Assembly: GCA_023379075.1 (NCBI GenBank)
Contig: JAMCSO010000017.1
Location: 1-21,249, forward strand
Origin: Candidatus Martarchaeota archaeon
Lineage (GTDB): Archaea; Micrarchaeota; Micrarchaeia; Micrarchaeales; CABMGC01
DNA: 21,249 bases
Reading direction: 5' to 3'
Under the pieces are notes generated by a model that did no database searches, had not been told where the DNA came from, and saw only the letters and a list, made by a program, of their open reading frames with translations. The position numbers and the translations under genes were made by a program. Shown here one piece after another: positions 1 through 7,500 of the stretch (its first letter is position 1; each line of letters starts with the position of its first letter).

Positions 1-12
1 GGAATCTCAAAA

Positions 13-678
13 ATGAGCATATTGGGAAGCGATTATATAGGCGCTTTCGCAGTAGCTACTGACAAGTTTGCAGTGCTCGCCAGGATGATCTCGCATGGTG
101 AACGAGATAGAATAGAGAAGAATCTAGGAATAAAGACAATGACATTTGACCTGGACAATTCGGACCTGGTGGGCATTTATATGGCAGCAAATTCAAGGGC
201 AATAATACTTCCAAACATAATCGAGGAAGATGAGATTGCACATTTCAGGAAAGAAGCGAAAGAGTGGCTTGATGTAGAAGTAATGATATTTAAAAGCAGT
301 CTCAATGCTTTGGGAAACAACTTACTAGTAAATGATAAATTTGCGCTCATTAACCCAGAGTATACCGCCGAAGAAGCGAGGGAGCTTGAAGATATTCTTG
401 GTGTTGAGAGCATCAGGATGAGCATAGGTGGATTTTCCACAGTTGGTGCAAATAATATACTTACTAACAAAGGCATGGTGCTGAATAACAGGGCCACTGA
501 TGAGGAGACTGAAGAGATTAGAAAGATCTTTAAGGGCTTCCAGCCATCGCAGTCTACAGCGAACCTTGGTTCATTAAGCATAGGACTTTCCACAATAGCC
601 AATTCTACAGGACTTATCGCAGGAGACTCGACCACGGGCTTTGAGCTTGCAAGGATCTCTGATGGTCTTGGCCTCTGA
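13..678 (+). CDS. eif6: Translation initiation factor 6 (aIF6)
   Basis: Archaeal homologue of eIF6, a pentein-fold protein that binds the 50S subunit and keeps it from joining the 30S prematurely; it also acts in late large-subunit maturation. The 221-residue product has the usual family length. Family landmarks are visible: NALGNNLLVNDKFALI around residues 98-113, GFSTVGANNILTNKGM around 141-156, then a C-terminal block with ANLGSLSIGLSTIANSTG and GDSTTGFELARI. The repeated pattern fits the five-fold pentein repeat. The ATG lies 12 nt from the window edge, so its upstream context (often eL39/eL31 genes in archaea) cannot be seen. It is followed by prefoldin alpha and FtsY, which is the expected archaeal neighbourhood. 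Nothing looks broken. Confidence 0.95.
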   Translation: MSILGSDYIGAFAVATDKFAVLARMISHGERDRIEKNLGIKTMTFDLDNSDLVGIYMAANSRAIILPNIIEEDEIAHFRKEAKEWLDVEVMIFKSSLNALGNNLLVNDKFALINPEYTAEEARELEDILGVESIRMSIGGFSTVGANNILTNKGMVLNNRATDEETEEIRKIFKGFQPSQSTANLGSLSIGLSTIANSTGLIAGDSTTGFELARISDGLGL

Positions 679-787
679 TTTTAAAGAGAGTAGATACGGA
701 AGGCAGGAAATCATGCTGCAACCTCACCAATGCGAAAGCCAGCACCGCTCTTCACGATATTTCAAACTGCAAGGACAGAGAAACCGC

Positions 788-800
788 TATTATATTAATT
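788..800 (+). promoter_or_regulatory. Possible TATA box for prefoldin alpha
   Basis: The stretch TATTATATTAATT is the most AT-rich part of the 130-nt gap after aIF6. An archaeal promoter here would start transcription about 25 nt downstream, around 815-822. That would leave the ATG at 811 outside or at the very edge of the transcript and favour the ATG at 853 for prefoldin alpha. Read-through from aIF6 is also possible. Confidence 0.35.
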
Positions 801-852
801 TTTCTTGGCAATGTATAATGGATTGATATCACAATATATTGGATTGGTTGAT

Positions 853-1278
853 ATGGACGTTAATTCTAAGGAAAGTGGAAAGAGAGATCAGGAAATTGAA
901 CAGTTGAGATATATGCAGAATGCTTATGCTGAACAGTACGAACTTCTTGGAAATGAGATTACAACATTGTCAATGGCGATAAACACAGTCAGAAAGGATA
1001 TAGACCTTATAGAGAACATGGAAAGAGTTGAGAACTCTACAGTCCTCTTCAATAGCCAGGGAAATATATACATGAATGCCAATGTCGGAAAAGTTGATAG
1101 TGTTATTGTATATGTAGGGGCAAATTATCTCATTGCTAAGAGCCTTGGCGAAGCGGAATCCTTTCTTAAAAGAAACATTGAAAAACAGGAAGCTGGGCTG
1201 AAAAGGCTGATTGGTGAGAGGCAGAAGATAGAGAAGGAGCTGTTTGACATATCCTACAAACTGTCCACAATTCAATAA
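853..1278 (+). CDS. pfdA: Prefoldin subunit alpha
   Basis: Alpha subunit of the hexameric archaeal prefoldin, a cytosolic holdase that captures unfolded proteins in coiled-coil tentacles and hands them to the thermosome. The product has the diagnostic order: N-terminal coiled coil (about residues 5-45), a central beta hairpin region containing NIYMNANVGKVDSVIVYVGANYLI, and a C-terminal coiled coil rich in Glu and Lys. I prefer the ATG at 853 (141 residues, typical of the family). In-frame alternatives at ATG 811 or TTG 805 would add 14-16 residues with no coiled-coil character. The gene ends 14 nt before ftsY, so the two are probably co-transcribed. Identity is secure; the exact start is not. 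Confidence 0.88.
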   Translation: MDVNSKESGKRDQEIEQLRYMQNAYAEQYELLGNEITTLSMAINTVRKDIDLIENMERVENSTVLFNSQGNIYMNANVGKVDSVIVYVGANYLIAKSLGEAESFLKRNIEKQEAGLKRLIGERQKIEKELFDISYKLSTIQ

Positions 1279-1292
1279 TACAATGGGATACG

Positions 1293-2477
1293 ATGTTTGA
1301 AGGCATTAAGAAAAAGTTCTCGAAGTTTGTAGATTCCATAGCTAGCAAGGAAGAGGAGAAGATCGAGGAAGAAACATTAAAAGATAAAAAAGAGACCGCA
1401 TCAGAGTTGCCTAACGAAGAGAGAGTAAGGGAAGAAGAGATAAAGAAGCGAGAAAGAGTACACACAGAACCAAAGATAAGAGAAGAGAGGAAGGAGCAAG
1501 AGAAAGCTTCAGAGATGCCAAAAAGAGAGGAGCACCAAAAGATAACTGAGGAAAGAGAACTAAAAAAAAGAGGCAATGTAACTTTCGGCACAAAGCTCAG
1601 GAGCAAAATATTCAAGGAGATCAGGATATCTGAGAAGGATATCAATCCATTTTTGGAGGAGCTGAGGATCTCGCTTCTTGAATCCGATGTCAATTACGAA
1701 GTCGTTGAGAAAGTTGTAGAGAGCCTTAGGAAAGAGCTTACAGAAGGAAGCATATCCTCTGCAGAGCTTGAGATAAGGATATCCGAAAAGATACGAACAT
1801 CGCTAATGAATATATTGAAATCAAGTGGCGGCATTGATATAGTTGACCTTGCAGCATCAAAGAAGTCTTCTGGCGAGATGCCTTTTAAGATACTCTTCCT
1901 CGGGCCTAATGGGGCGGGAAAAACTACCACAATAGCCAAGATCGCAAAGATGTTTATAGATAAGGGATTTAGCTGTATGCTTTCTGCAAGCGATACTTTC
2001 AGGGCAGCTGCAATTGAACAGACAGCAATACATGCAAGCAGGCTTGGAATCCCAGTAGTAAAGGGATCTTATGGAGCTGACCCATCAAGCATTGCATTTG
2101 ACGCAGTAGCCCATGCCAAGGCCAGGCATATAGATGTAGTTCTGATTGACAGTGCTGGAAGGCAGGAAACAAACAAGAGCCTGATGGAAGAAGTCAAGAA
2201 GATGGTAAGAGTCACGAAACCAGACCTAAAGATATTTATAGGAGAGAGCATTGCTGGAAATTCTTTGCTAAATCAATTGAAGGAGTTTGATTCTGCAGTT
2301 GGACTTGACGGCATAATACTTACAAAATTGGACTGTGATGCAAAAGGAGGGAATACATTATCAATATTGAGCGAGACAGATGTACCAGTACTATTTTTTG
2401 GCACTGGGGAAAGATACGAGGACATTATGCCATATGATCCCAATTTTATAATAGAGAGCATAATGCCAGACAATTAA
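1293..2477 (+). CDS. ftsY: Signal recognition particle receptor FtsY
   Basis: SRP receptor GTPase that docks ribosome-SRP complexes at the membrane for co-translational protein insertion. The 394-residue product has three parts. Residues 1-95 are a highly charged Glu/Lys/Arg-rich extension (the A-domain equivalent). Residues about 100-190 form the helical N domain. Residues about 197-394 form the G domain. GTPase motifs are all visible: G1 GPNGAGKTT at 204-212, the insertion-box motif DTFRAAAIEQ at 234-243, G3 as DSAGR at 286-290 (the family usually has DTAGR), G4 TKLD at 344-347, and the closing GTGERYEDI at 370-378. SRP54 is excluded by the lack of a Met-rich M domain. The ATG follows prefoldin by 14 nt. 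The gene converges on a minus-strand neighbour with a 54-nt gap. Confidence 0.96.
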   Translation: MFEGIKKKFSKFVDSIASKEEEKIEEETLKDKKETASELPNEERVREEEIKKRERVHTEPKIREERKEQEKASEMPKREEHQKITEERELKKRGNVTFGTKLRSKIFKEIRISEKDINPFLEELRISLLESDVNYEVVEKVVESLRKELTEGSISSAELEIRISEKIRTSLMNILKSSGGIDIVDLAASKKSSGEMPFKILFLGPNGAGKTTTIAKIAKMFIDKGFSCMLSASDTFRAAAIEQTAIHASRLGIPVVKGSYGADPSSIAFDAVAHAKARHIDVVLIDSAGRQETNKSLMEEVKKMVRVTKPDLKIFIGESIAGNSLLNQLKEFDSAVGLDGIILTKLDCDAKGGNTLSILSETDVPVLFFGTGERYEDIMPYDPNFIIESIMPDN

Positions 2478-2531
2478 CTGGGCCAAACAATTAACTAGGA
2501 TCTTCCCGCACTGAAAGTAAGAGGGTTTTGT

Positions 2532-5054
2532 TCATGAACTCTGGTTTGCGTAATAGAATACATACATGTATCCATTTGATGGATTGTAAGCACTTCCAGC
2601 ATAGTTATAAACGTTCTGCAAAGACGCAGTAGTTACCGTATTCTTATATACTATGTTTTCAGATGCGCCACCATAATTAGTGTATGTATTATCACTGTAT
2701 GAGTATAAGTCCCCATTCTTTAAATCGACTAAAGGAGGAGCCGAACCAGAACTCAAAGAGATGTAATTTATTCCTCCAGTGCTATTTATTTCTGCGGACT
2801 GGTATCCCAATGCGTAGAGATCCTTTGTTACCGGATCATACGTTAGATATGTTGCTTCCAAAGGATTTTGGGAAGCCAGGGTGGTACCGCTGAATGAATA
2901 TAGATTATATGAGGTTGATACGTAGAGTTGGTTGTTTGCTGGGTCATACGCTGAAGTATACACATAACCTGATGCGTTTAATGGCAATGCAGTAGCATTA
3001 AGCCCATCGAGCACGTATGCTGAGGTAAGATATTCATTAGTTGTGTAATTATATCTGCTCCCTACCGCAAAGAGTTCTGATGATGGAGTAGTTATCAGCT
3101 GAGACGCATATAAATTCTTTATTGTGCCAATAACATTCATCCCATTTATAACTACGATGCTGTAGTTGTATACATATTGGTACGATCCTCCAGAGTATTC
3201 CTGAGACCCGTTCTCTATCGCAACATAAATGTCATTGCTTGCATTGTTGTATACCGCATTTAAATATGAACCCTGAGATAATGAATTTTTGTCAGAGTCA
3301 TAGTTTATTGTGCCTATGGTTTTAGTGCCGTTTATGACGATGGCTTCTGAGCCGCTGAGTGCATATAGATAATGATTTGAGGGATTGTATACTATTGAGC
3401 CGAATAAACTTCCGGACGATGAAGAGGGATATATTGTAGCTATTATGCCGCTCCCGCTCATAACGTAGATGTATCCGCTTGAACTTAGCATATATACGTA
3501 AGTATCTGCGGGATCATATACCACACTGCTTGGAGATCCCACATACTGGGCGGAAGAGGAATTCCCATTTATTATAGCAACATAACCTGTGTTCGGATCC
3601 AAGAGATAGAGGGATTTGTCAGAGGGATTGTAAGTTGTAATGTTTGTTGCGTATAAAGTATATCCATTTGGATCTACCATACCTGTAGAGCCTTTCATTG
3701 CTATATTAGTACCGTTGAATGCTATATAATCGACAGGATGGCTGTAGCTCGTGTAGCCCCCTGTAGTATAGTTATAGTTGTAAGAGGATTGCACAAAACA
3801 ATCTTCTGTCTGGCATGAGCCATCTATGCATACATCTGGAGTGTAATATGAGCCAGAGAGATTCTCTGAAGGTGTTGCGCTAACGCTGTAATTGTGCCCA
3901 AAGACAAGACTGTTCGCATTGGCATGTGTGATAATTGATGGGATTGGAGTGCTGATTCCATATATTGATGTAATATTATTTATCAAAATAGTCGTGTTTG
4001 CGCTGTTTCTTAATGAAGTGAACCCAAACCGTATCGAATTTGGAGTACACTCTAAGGAAAGGTTTTGAATCATGAATGAGACAGGTATTGTAAACTCACT
4101 GGAACTCACATTTGTGCTAAATCCGGTGGATTGTAAGGTAATTACTTTTGTTGTGGTATTTTTACCAGTCAAAGTAGAGTATTTATTGTAAGATAAGTTA
4201 AGTGAGGCTGGATATCCATATTGATTGTCAAGGCACATCTCTAGCGTCAATGAGCTTCCTGCTGGAAGCAGAGAAGATATGGAGTAGGAATAAGAGCTAT
4301 ACGTGGATCCATACGTAGCATTATCTATCTCTCCAATCAACCCGTTTACTTTAGATGCATTGATATTCATAACATATTCGCTGCATGCCCTTCCGGCAAT
4401 AGTGCTTGGCCCGGAGTATGTTACTTTGGTGTCATTATTTATCAGATTAAGCATAGAGCCGAGAAGCTTTGTTGAATTCTGAGGCTCTGGTGTTTGGTAC
4501 AGACTCTGTTGCGTGGAAGTCGGTGAGCATGAAGGATAAGAAGATAGAGAAGATTCTGTGCAGCTGAATGACGATCCATTTATATCGTATGCTGCAACTG
4601 CCCCGTAGTTTTGGATATTTATCAATGCCTTTGTATCATTTCCCGCTTTGAAGAAGGATAGACTCATGTTAGCGAGAGTGCCAGCAAGATACGATTGTGA
4701 TAGCAAAGGTATCTCTATAGAATAATTGATCATGAAGTCTTTAGTTGAATTCAGTTTTTCCATGGTGCTTGTGTAGAGGGCCTTTACAGTGACATTCTTC
4801 GTAATGATAGTTGGTGCCGTACTCAGAGAAGCTGTTGGGTTTGATCTAAGAAAGAAGATTAACAGGGCCACTATAACAACAACCAATATTCCTGCCGCTG
4901 CATAATATTTAAGATGAGTTCCGGGATTTGTTCCAGAAGAAGGCATTTGATTAGATGAGGATGGAGGAGTATCCGTATTCTGTGGATATTGAGATACAGA
5001 TTTGCTCGGTTGTGGAGGCGCTTGACCAGGGTCTTGGGAAGTATCATTGGACAT
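2532..5054 (-). CDS. Large membrane-anchored surface protein with beta-propeller-like repeats
   Basis: I recognise no named family for the whole 840-residue protein. Residues 1-48 are rich in Pro, Ser, Gln and Asn. One transmembrane helix follows at about 50-69 (YYAAAGILVVVIVALLIFFL). The rest is Ser/Thr/Asn/Tyr-rich with many N-x-S/T sequons, as expected of a glycosylated archaeal ectodomain. Residues about 75-430 contain scattered Cys pairs, for example CIDGSCQTEDC. From about 460 to the end there are some seven to nine repeats built on a motif like YNPSNHYLYAL, YDPANNQLYVS, YDPVTKDLYAL and YNPSNGYMYVF, often followed by a VINGT-type turn. This resembles YVTN/NHL-type beta-propeller blades. 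It is monocistronic, flanked by its own AT-rich promoter. Binding or scaffolding at the cell surface is plausible, but function is unknown. Confidence 0.8.
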   Translation of the reverse strand: MSNDTSQDPGQAPPQPSKSVSQYPQNTDTPPSSSNQMPSSGTNPGTHLKYYAAAGILVVVIVALLIFFLRSNPTASLSTAPTIITKNVTVKALYTSTMEKLNSTKDFMINYSIEIPLLSQSYLAGTLANMSLSFFKAGNDTKALINIQNYGAVAAYDINGSSFSCTESSLSSYPSCSPTSTQQSLYQTPEPQNSTKLLGSMLNLINNDTKVTYSGPSTIAGRACSEYVMNINASKVNGLIGEIDNATYGSTYSSYSYSISSLLPAGSSLTLEMCLDNQYGYPASLNLSYNKYSTLTGKNTTTKVITLQSTGFSTNVSSSEFTIPVSFMIQNLSLECTPNSIRFGFTSLRNSANTTILINNITSIYGISTPIPSIITHANANSLVFGHNYSVSATPSENLSGSYYTPDVCIDGSCQTEDCFVQSSYNYNYTTGGYTSYSHPVDYIAFNGTNIAMKGSTGMVDPNGYTLYATNITTYNPSDKSLYLLDPNTGYVAIINGNSSSAQYVGSPSSVVYDPADTYVYMLSSSGYIYVMSGSGIIATIYPSSSSGSLFGSIVYNPSNHYLYALSGSEAIVINGTKTIGTINYDSDKNSLSQGSYLNAVYNNASNDIYVAIENGSQEYSGGSYQYVYNYSIVVINGMNVIGTIKNLYASQLITTPSSELFAVGSRYNYTTNEYLTSAYVLDGLNATALPLNASGYVYTSAYDPANNQLYVSTSYNLYSFSGTTLASQNPLEATYLTYDPVTKDLYALGYQSAEINSTGGINYISLSSGSAPPLVDLKNGDLYSYSDNTYTNYGGASENIVYKNTVTTASLQNVYNYAGSAYNPSNGYMYVFYYANQSS

Positions 5055-5063
5055 TTGAACACC

Positions 5064-5085
5064 AATATTTTAAAATATTTAATAT
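5064..5085 (-). promoter_or_regulatory. TATA-like promoter of the 840-residue surface protein
   Basis: Reading the minus strand, TTAAATATTTTAAAATATT lies about 10-30 nt before the ATG at 5054. With transcription starting about 25 nt from a TATA box centred near 5077, the mRNA would be leaderless or nearly so. The site includes a perfect 16-bp palindrome (AATATTTTAAAATATT, 5064-5079), which could also be a regulator site or simply reflect AT richness. Confidence 0.5.
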
Positions 5086-5087
5086 AG

Positions 5088-5104
5088 ACATATAATAAAA
5101 AAGT
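5088..5104 (-). terminator. Poly-T terminator after the sdh-fumarase operon
   Basis: On the minus strand the fumarase stop is followed within about 20 nt by ACTTTTTTATTATATG. Archaeal transcription commonly ends at such short T tracts without a stable hairpin. The same stretch lies just upstream of the next minus-strand gene, so termination and re-initiation would be packed into about 60 nt. No hairpin is evident. Confidence 0.4.
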
Positions 5105-5108
5105 ATTT

Positions 5109-5128
5109 AAATGAATCTAAATGAATCT
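5109..5128. repeat. Tandem 10-bp duplication at the fumarase 3' end
   Basis: AAATGAATCT occurs twice in direct succession (5109-5118 and 5119-5128, plus-strand reading). The copies span the fumarase stop codon (5117-5119), so one copy encodes the last residues and the other covers the stop and the start of the 3' untranslated region. It looks like a small slippage duplication. Confidence 0.7.
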
Positions 5129-6496
5129 CTCTGGATCTAGAACCCGTTTAAGTTTCTTTCCATCCATAACATGCATTCCCAAGGCTATCTCAAATATGCT
5201 TTTGTTCTCTAAGTATGCTTTTCTGGCGATCTCTGCGGCCTTTTCATATCCTATATATGGAACAAGAGCTGTTGCCATGGATAGATCGTTATCAAGATGC
5301 TTCTTGATCACAGCTTTATTGATCTTTATGCCAGCTATGCATCTATCCGCGAAAGAGTGCATTCCCTTGGATAGTATGTTAATCGAAAAAAGAAGATTGT
5401 AAGAGATTATTGGCATGAATACATTGAGCTCAAGCTGGCTTGATGAGCCAGCCTCCCTTACTGTCGTTGCATTTCCGATGACCTGGAAAGATACCATGTT
5501 CATCATTTCAGCCATTGAAGGATTAATCTTGCCTGGCATTATTGAGGATCCAGGCTGGATCTCTGGAAGTATGAGTTCGCATATGCCTGCTCGCGGTCCG
5601 GAACTGAGAAGCCGAAGATCGTTTGCTATTTTGCCAAGCAGAGTTGCAAGCTCGGCCAACGCATCAGATACAACAATCTCTTCATGCTGATTCTGCATGA
5701 CAGAGTAGATGTTCTTCGAAGGATAAAACTTCTCTCCAAGCATACTGTTTATCTCGTGTATTGCCTTTGAGGAGTATCCTTTGCCTGCGTTTATGCCACT
5801 GCCTACAGCAGTCCCTCCAAGAGGAAGCTCCAGGAACAGATTTATGGCATTTCTTACATTATCATATGCTTTGCGCAGGATCCCTGCATATCCAGAGAAT
5901 TCGTCACTGAGCCGTATTGGAACCGCATCTTGAAGATGGGTCCTGCCCACCTTTATGACGTCTTCAAACTCCCTGCTCTTGGACTGGAAGGCATTTGAGA
6001 GATGCAGAATTGCAGGAAGAAGGTTTTCCTTTGCAGAGATGTATGATGAAATGTGTATTGCAGTATGGTATGTATCGTTTGTGGACTGCGACATATTGAC
6101 ATGGTCGTTAGGATGCATTATCGAATAATCGCCCTTCTTCCCTCCGATTATTTCTATTGCTCTGTTTGCGATAACCTCGTTCAGATTCATGTTCGTGCTT
6201 GTCCCGGCACCTGCCTGGAATATATCCAGGAAAAACTGATCGGAGAGACTTCCCCTGAGGATCTCGTCGCATGCAGCAACTATTGCATCCTTCCTTTTGT
6301 TATCGAGCTTCCCAATACTGTGGTTCGCCAGTGCAGCAGAGCTTTTTATTATGGCATAGGTGCGTATGAATTCACTTTGTATGCTTATTCCGGATATGTT
6401 GAAGTTTTCCAATGAACGCGCAGTCTCTGACCCATAATATGCATCAGATGGCACCTTAACCACACCAAGAGCATCTTTTTCCATCCTATATTTCAT
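5117..6496 (-). CDS. fumC: Class II fumarase (fumarase/aspartase superfamily lyase)
   Basis: Probably catalyses fumarate + water to malate, taking the product of the neighbouring succinate dehydrogenase. The 459-residue length matches FumC. Active-site regions are present: GAGTSTNMN at 96-104, HPNDHVNMSQSTND at 128-141, GRTHLQD at 184-190, and the mobile loop GSSIMPGKINP at 316-326 with catalytic Ser318 and Lys323. The C-terminal third (QLELNVF, IGYEKAAEIARKA, PERF) reads like fumarase. The GAGTST and STND boxes are closer to aspartate ammonia-lyase, where many fumarases have GSGTQ and SSND. Tyr-His replaces the usual Phe/Tyr-Pro after SxND. Operon context favours fumarase; aspartase is the real alternative. 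The start overlaps the sdhB stop by 4 nt (ATGA), implying translational coupling. Confidence 0.88.
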   Translation of the reverse strand: MKYRMEKDALGVVKVPSDAYYGSETARSLENFNISGISIQSEFIRTYAIIKSSAALANHSIGKLDNKRKDAIVAACDEILRGSLSDQFFLDIFQAGAGTSTNMNLNEVIANRAIEIIGGKKGDYSIMHPNDHVNMSQSTNDTYHTAIHISSYISAKENLLPAILHLSNAFQSKSREFEDVIKVGRTHLQDAVPIRLSDEFSGYAGILRKAYDNVRNAINLFLELPLGGTAVGSGINAGKGYSSKAIHEINSMLGEKFYPSKNIYSVMQNQHEEIVVSDALAELATLLGKIANDLRLLSSGPRAGICELILPEIQPGSSIMPGKINPSMAEMMNMVSFQVIGNATTVREAGSSSQLELNVFMPIISYNLLFSINILSKGMHSFADRCIAGIKINKAVIKKHLDNDLSMATALVPYIGYEKAAEIARKAYLENKSIFEIALGMHVMDGKKLKRVLDPERFI

Positions 6497-7500
6497 GTGA
6501 CATCCTCCTTCAATATATTCTTAGAAAGCTCGGCCTTCAGTAATTGTATAGCTGTGGCAGGGTCAACGCCTTTGGGGCATACTTCAGAGCATGCGCCTGC
6601 AAATTCACAGCCCCATACTCCATCCAATGTATCTACATCAAATATTCTTCTCGTGCCTTTCTGGTCTCTTGAATCTGCATTGTATCTATAAACTTGTGAG
6701 AGAGCCTGAGGACCAAGAAAGTCCTTGTTGGTGTTGCTTACAGGACATGCATCCACGCATAATCCACACATAATGCAATAAGAGTAAGGAAGAAACTTGT
6801 CAAGCTCTGCTTTAGACTGATAATAGGGTTTTGTCGGCTCATATTTTTCCTTCTCATCAACTCTGTAGAGTCCAGGCTTTATCGAGCTATGTTTTTCAAA
6901 GAAGTCGTCAAAGTCTGTGACCAGATCTCTTAGGAGAGGATGCCCCTGCATCGGCTCCACGCTTATTTCATCCTTTTCAAGGTTCTTGAAGACATTGGTC
7001 TCGCATGCCAGAACAGGCTTGCCATTCACAACCATGCCACAGGAACCGCATATGCCCATCCTGCAGCTATATCTCATTGCGAGAGTACTGTCTTTGCTTG
7101 CTTTTACTCCGAGAAGCATGTCAAGAACGGTTGTCAGGCTATCCGCAAACATTTTGTAAGAAGATTCCTCAAGTCCTTTCTTATCTGGATTAAACCTCTT
7201 GATCCTAAGGTTGACCACCTTCTCGCCTTCCTTTCCCGGGGCCGGAGCCTCCTCTGCTTTCTTTCGCTCAAGAAGCCGCAGTTTTATCTGAACCTCGTGT
7301 GAATTTACGCCTTTCTTTCTTGCATAAACATCTACGAAACTCAAGATGCCATAAAGAATTAATCCGAAAGCGATGATTGCAAGCACAATGCGCTCTATGA
7401 AGAGTTGGCTGAATAAGTATGAGAAAGCATAGATGAGCAGCAGCACTGGAATGCCAACCATGCACACATAAAGCAATATCATAAACCTTGATGCTCTCAT
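6493..7500 (-). CDS. sdhB: Succinate dehydrogenase/fumarate reductase iron-sulfur subunit with N-terminal membrane hairpin
   Basis: Electron-transfer subunit of complex II, carrying electrons from the SdhA flavin to the membrane quinone site. The iron-sulfur part begins near residue 96. It has the 2Fe-2S motif C146-x4-C151-x2-C154-x11-C166, the C242-x2-C245-x2-C248-x3-C252-P motif, and C298-x5-C304-x3-C308-P, enough for the usual three clusters. Typical SdhB proteins are about 230-250 residues. This one has 335 because about 95 residues are added in front, with two hydrophobic helices at about 7-30 and 36-58, then a charged Lys/Glu/Ala/Pro linker. An N-in topology would leave the cluster domain correctly in the cytoplasm. 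It overlaps both neighbours by 4 nt. The extra hairpin may replace a second anchor subunit. Confidence 0.93.
   Translation of the reverse strand: MRASRFMILLYVCMVGIPVLLLIYAFSYLFSQLFIERIVLAIIAFGLILYGILSFVDVYARKKGVNSHEVQIKLRLLERKKAEEAPAPGKEGEKVVNLRIKRFNPDKKGLEESSYKMFADSLTTVLDMLLGVKASKDSTLAMRYSCRMGICGSCGMVVNGKPVLACETNVFKNLEKDEISVEPMQGHPLLRDLVTDFDDFFEKHSSIKPGLYRVDEKEKYEPTKPYYQSKAELDKFLPYSYCIMCGLCVDACPVSNTNKDFLGPQALSQVYRYNADSRDQKGTRRIFDVDTLDGVWGCEFAGACSEVCPKGVDPATAIQLLKAELSKNILKEDVT

Noticed and set aside
679..810. A tRNA or C/D-box RNA in the gap after aIF6
   Set aside because: I found no T-loop (GTTCRA), acceptor pairing or C and D boxes on either strand.
641..826. A 61-codon plus-strand open frame across the aIF6-prefoldin gap
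   Set aside because: It starts inside aIF6, overlaps the prefoldin region, and its Gln/Arg/Ser-rich product resembles no family. The adjacent frame is equally open, so openness here is not informative.
1166..1693. Long minus-strand open frame (175 codons) antisense to prefoldin and FtsY
   Set aside because: It is a Ser/Leu/Phe-rich mirror of the Glu/Lys-rich coiled-coil and charged regions, typical of antisense frames opposite such genes.
2470..2496. Direct repeat ACAATTAACT (2470-2479 and 2487-2496) at the end of ftsY as an attachment site
   Set aside because: Only 10 bp, AT-rich, and no integrase, tRNA or mobile gene is nearby. It is more likely a chance or slippage duplication.
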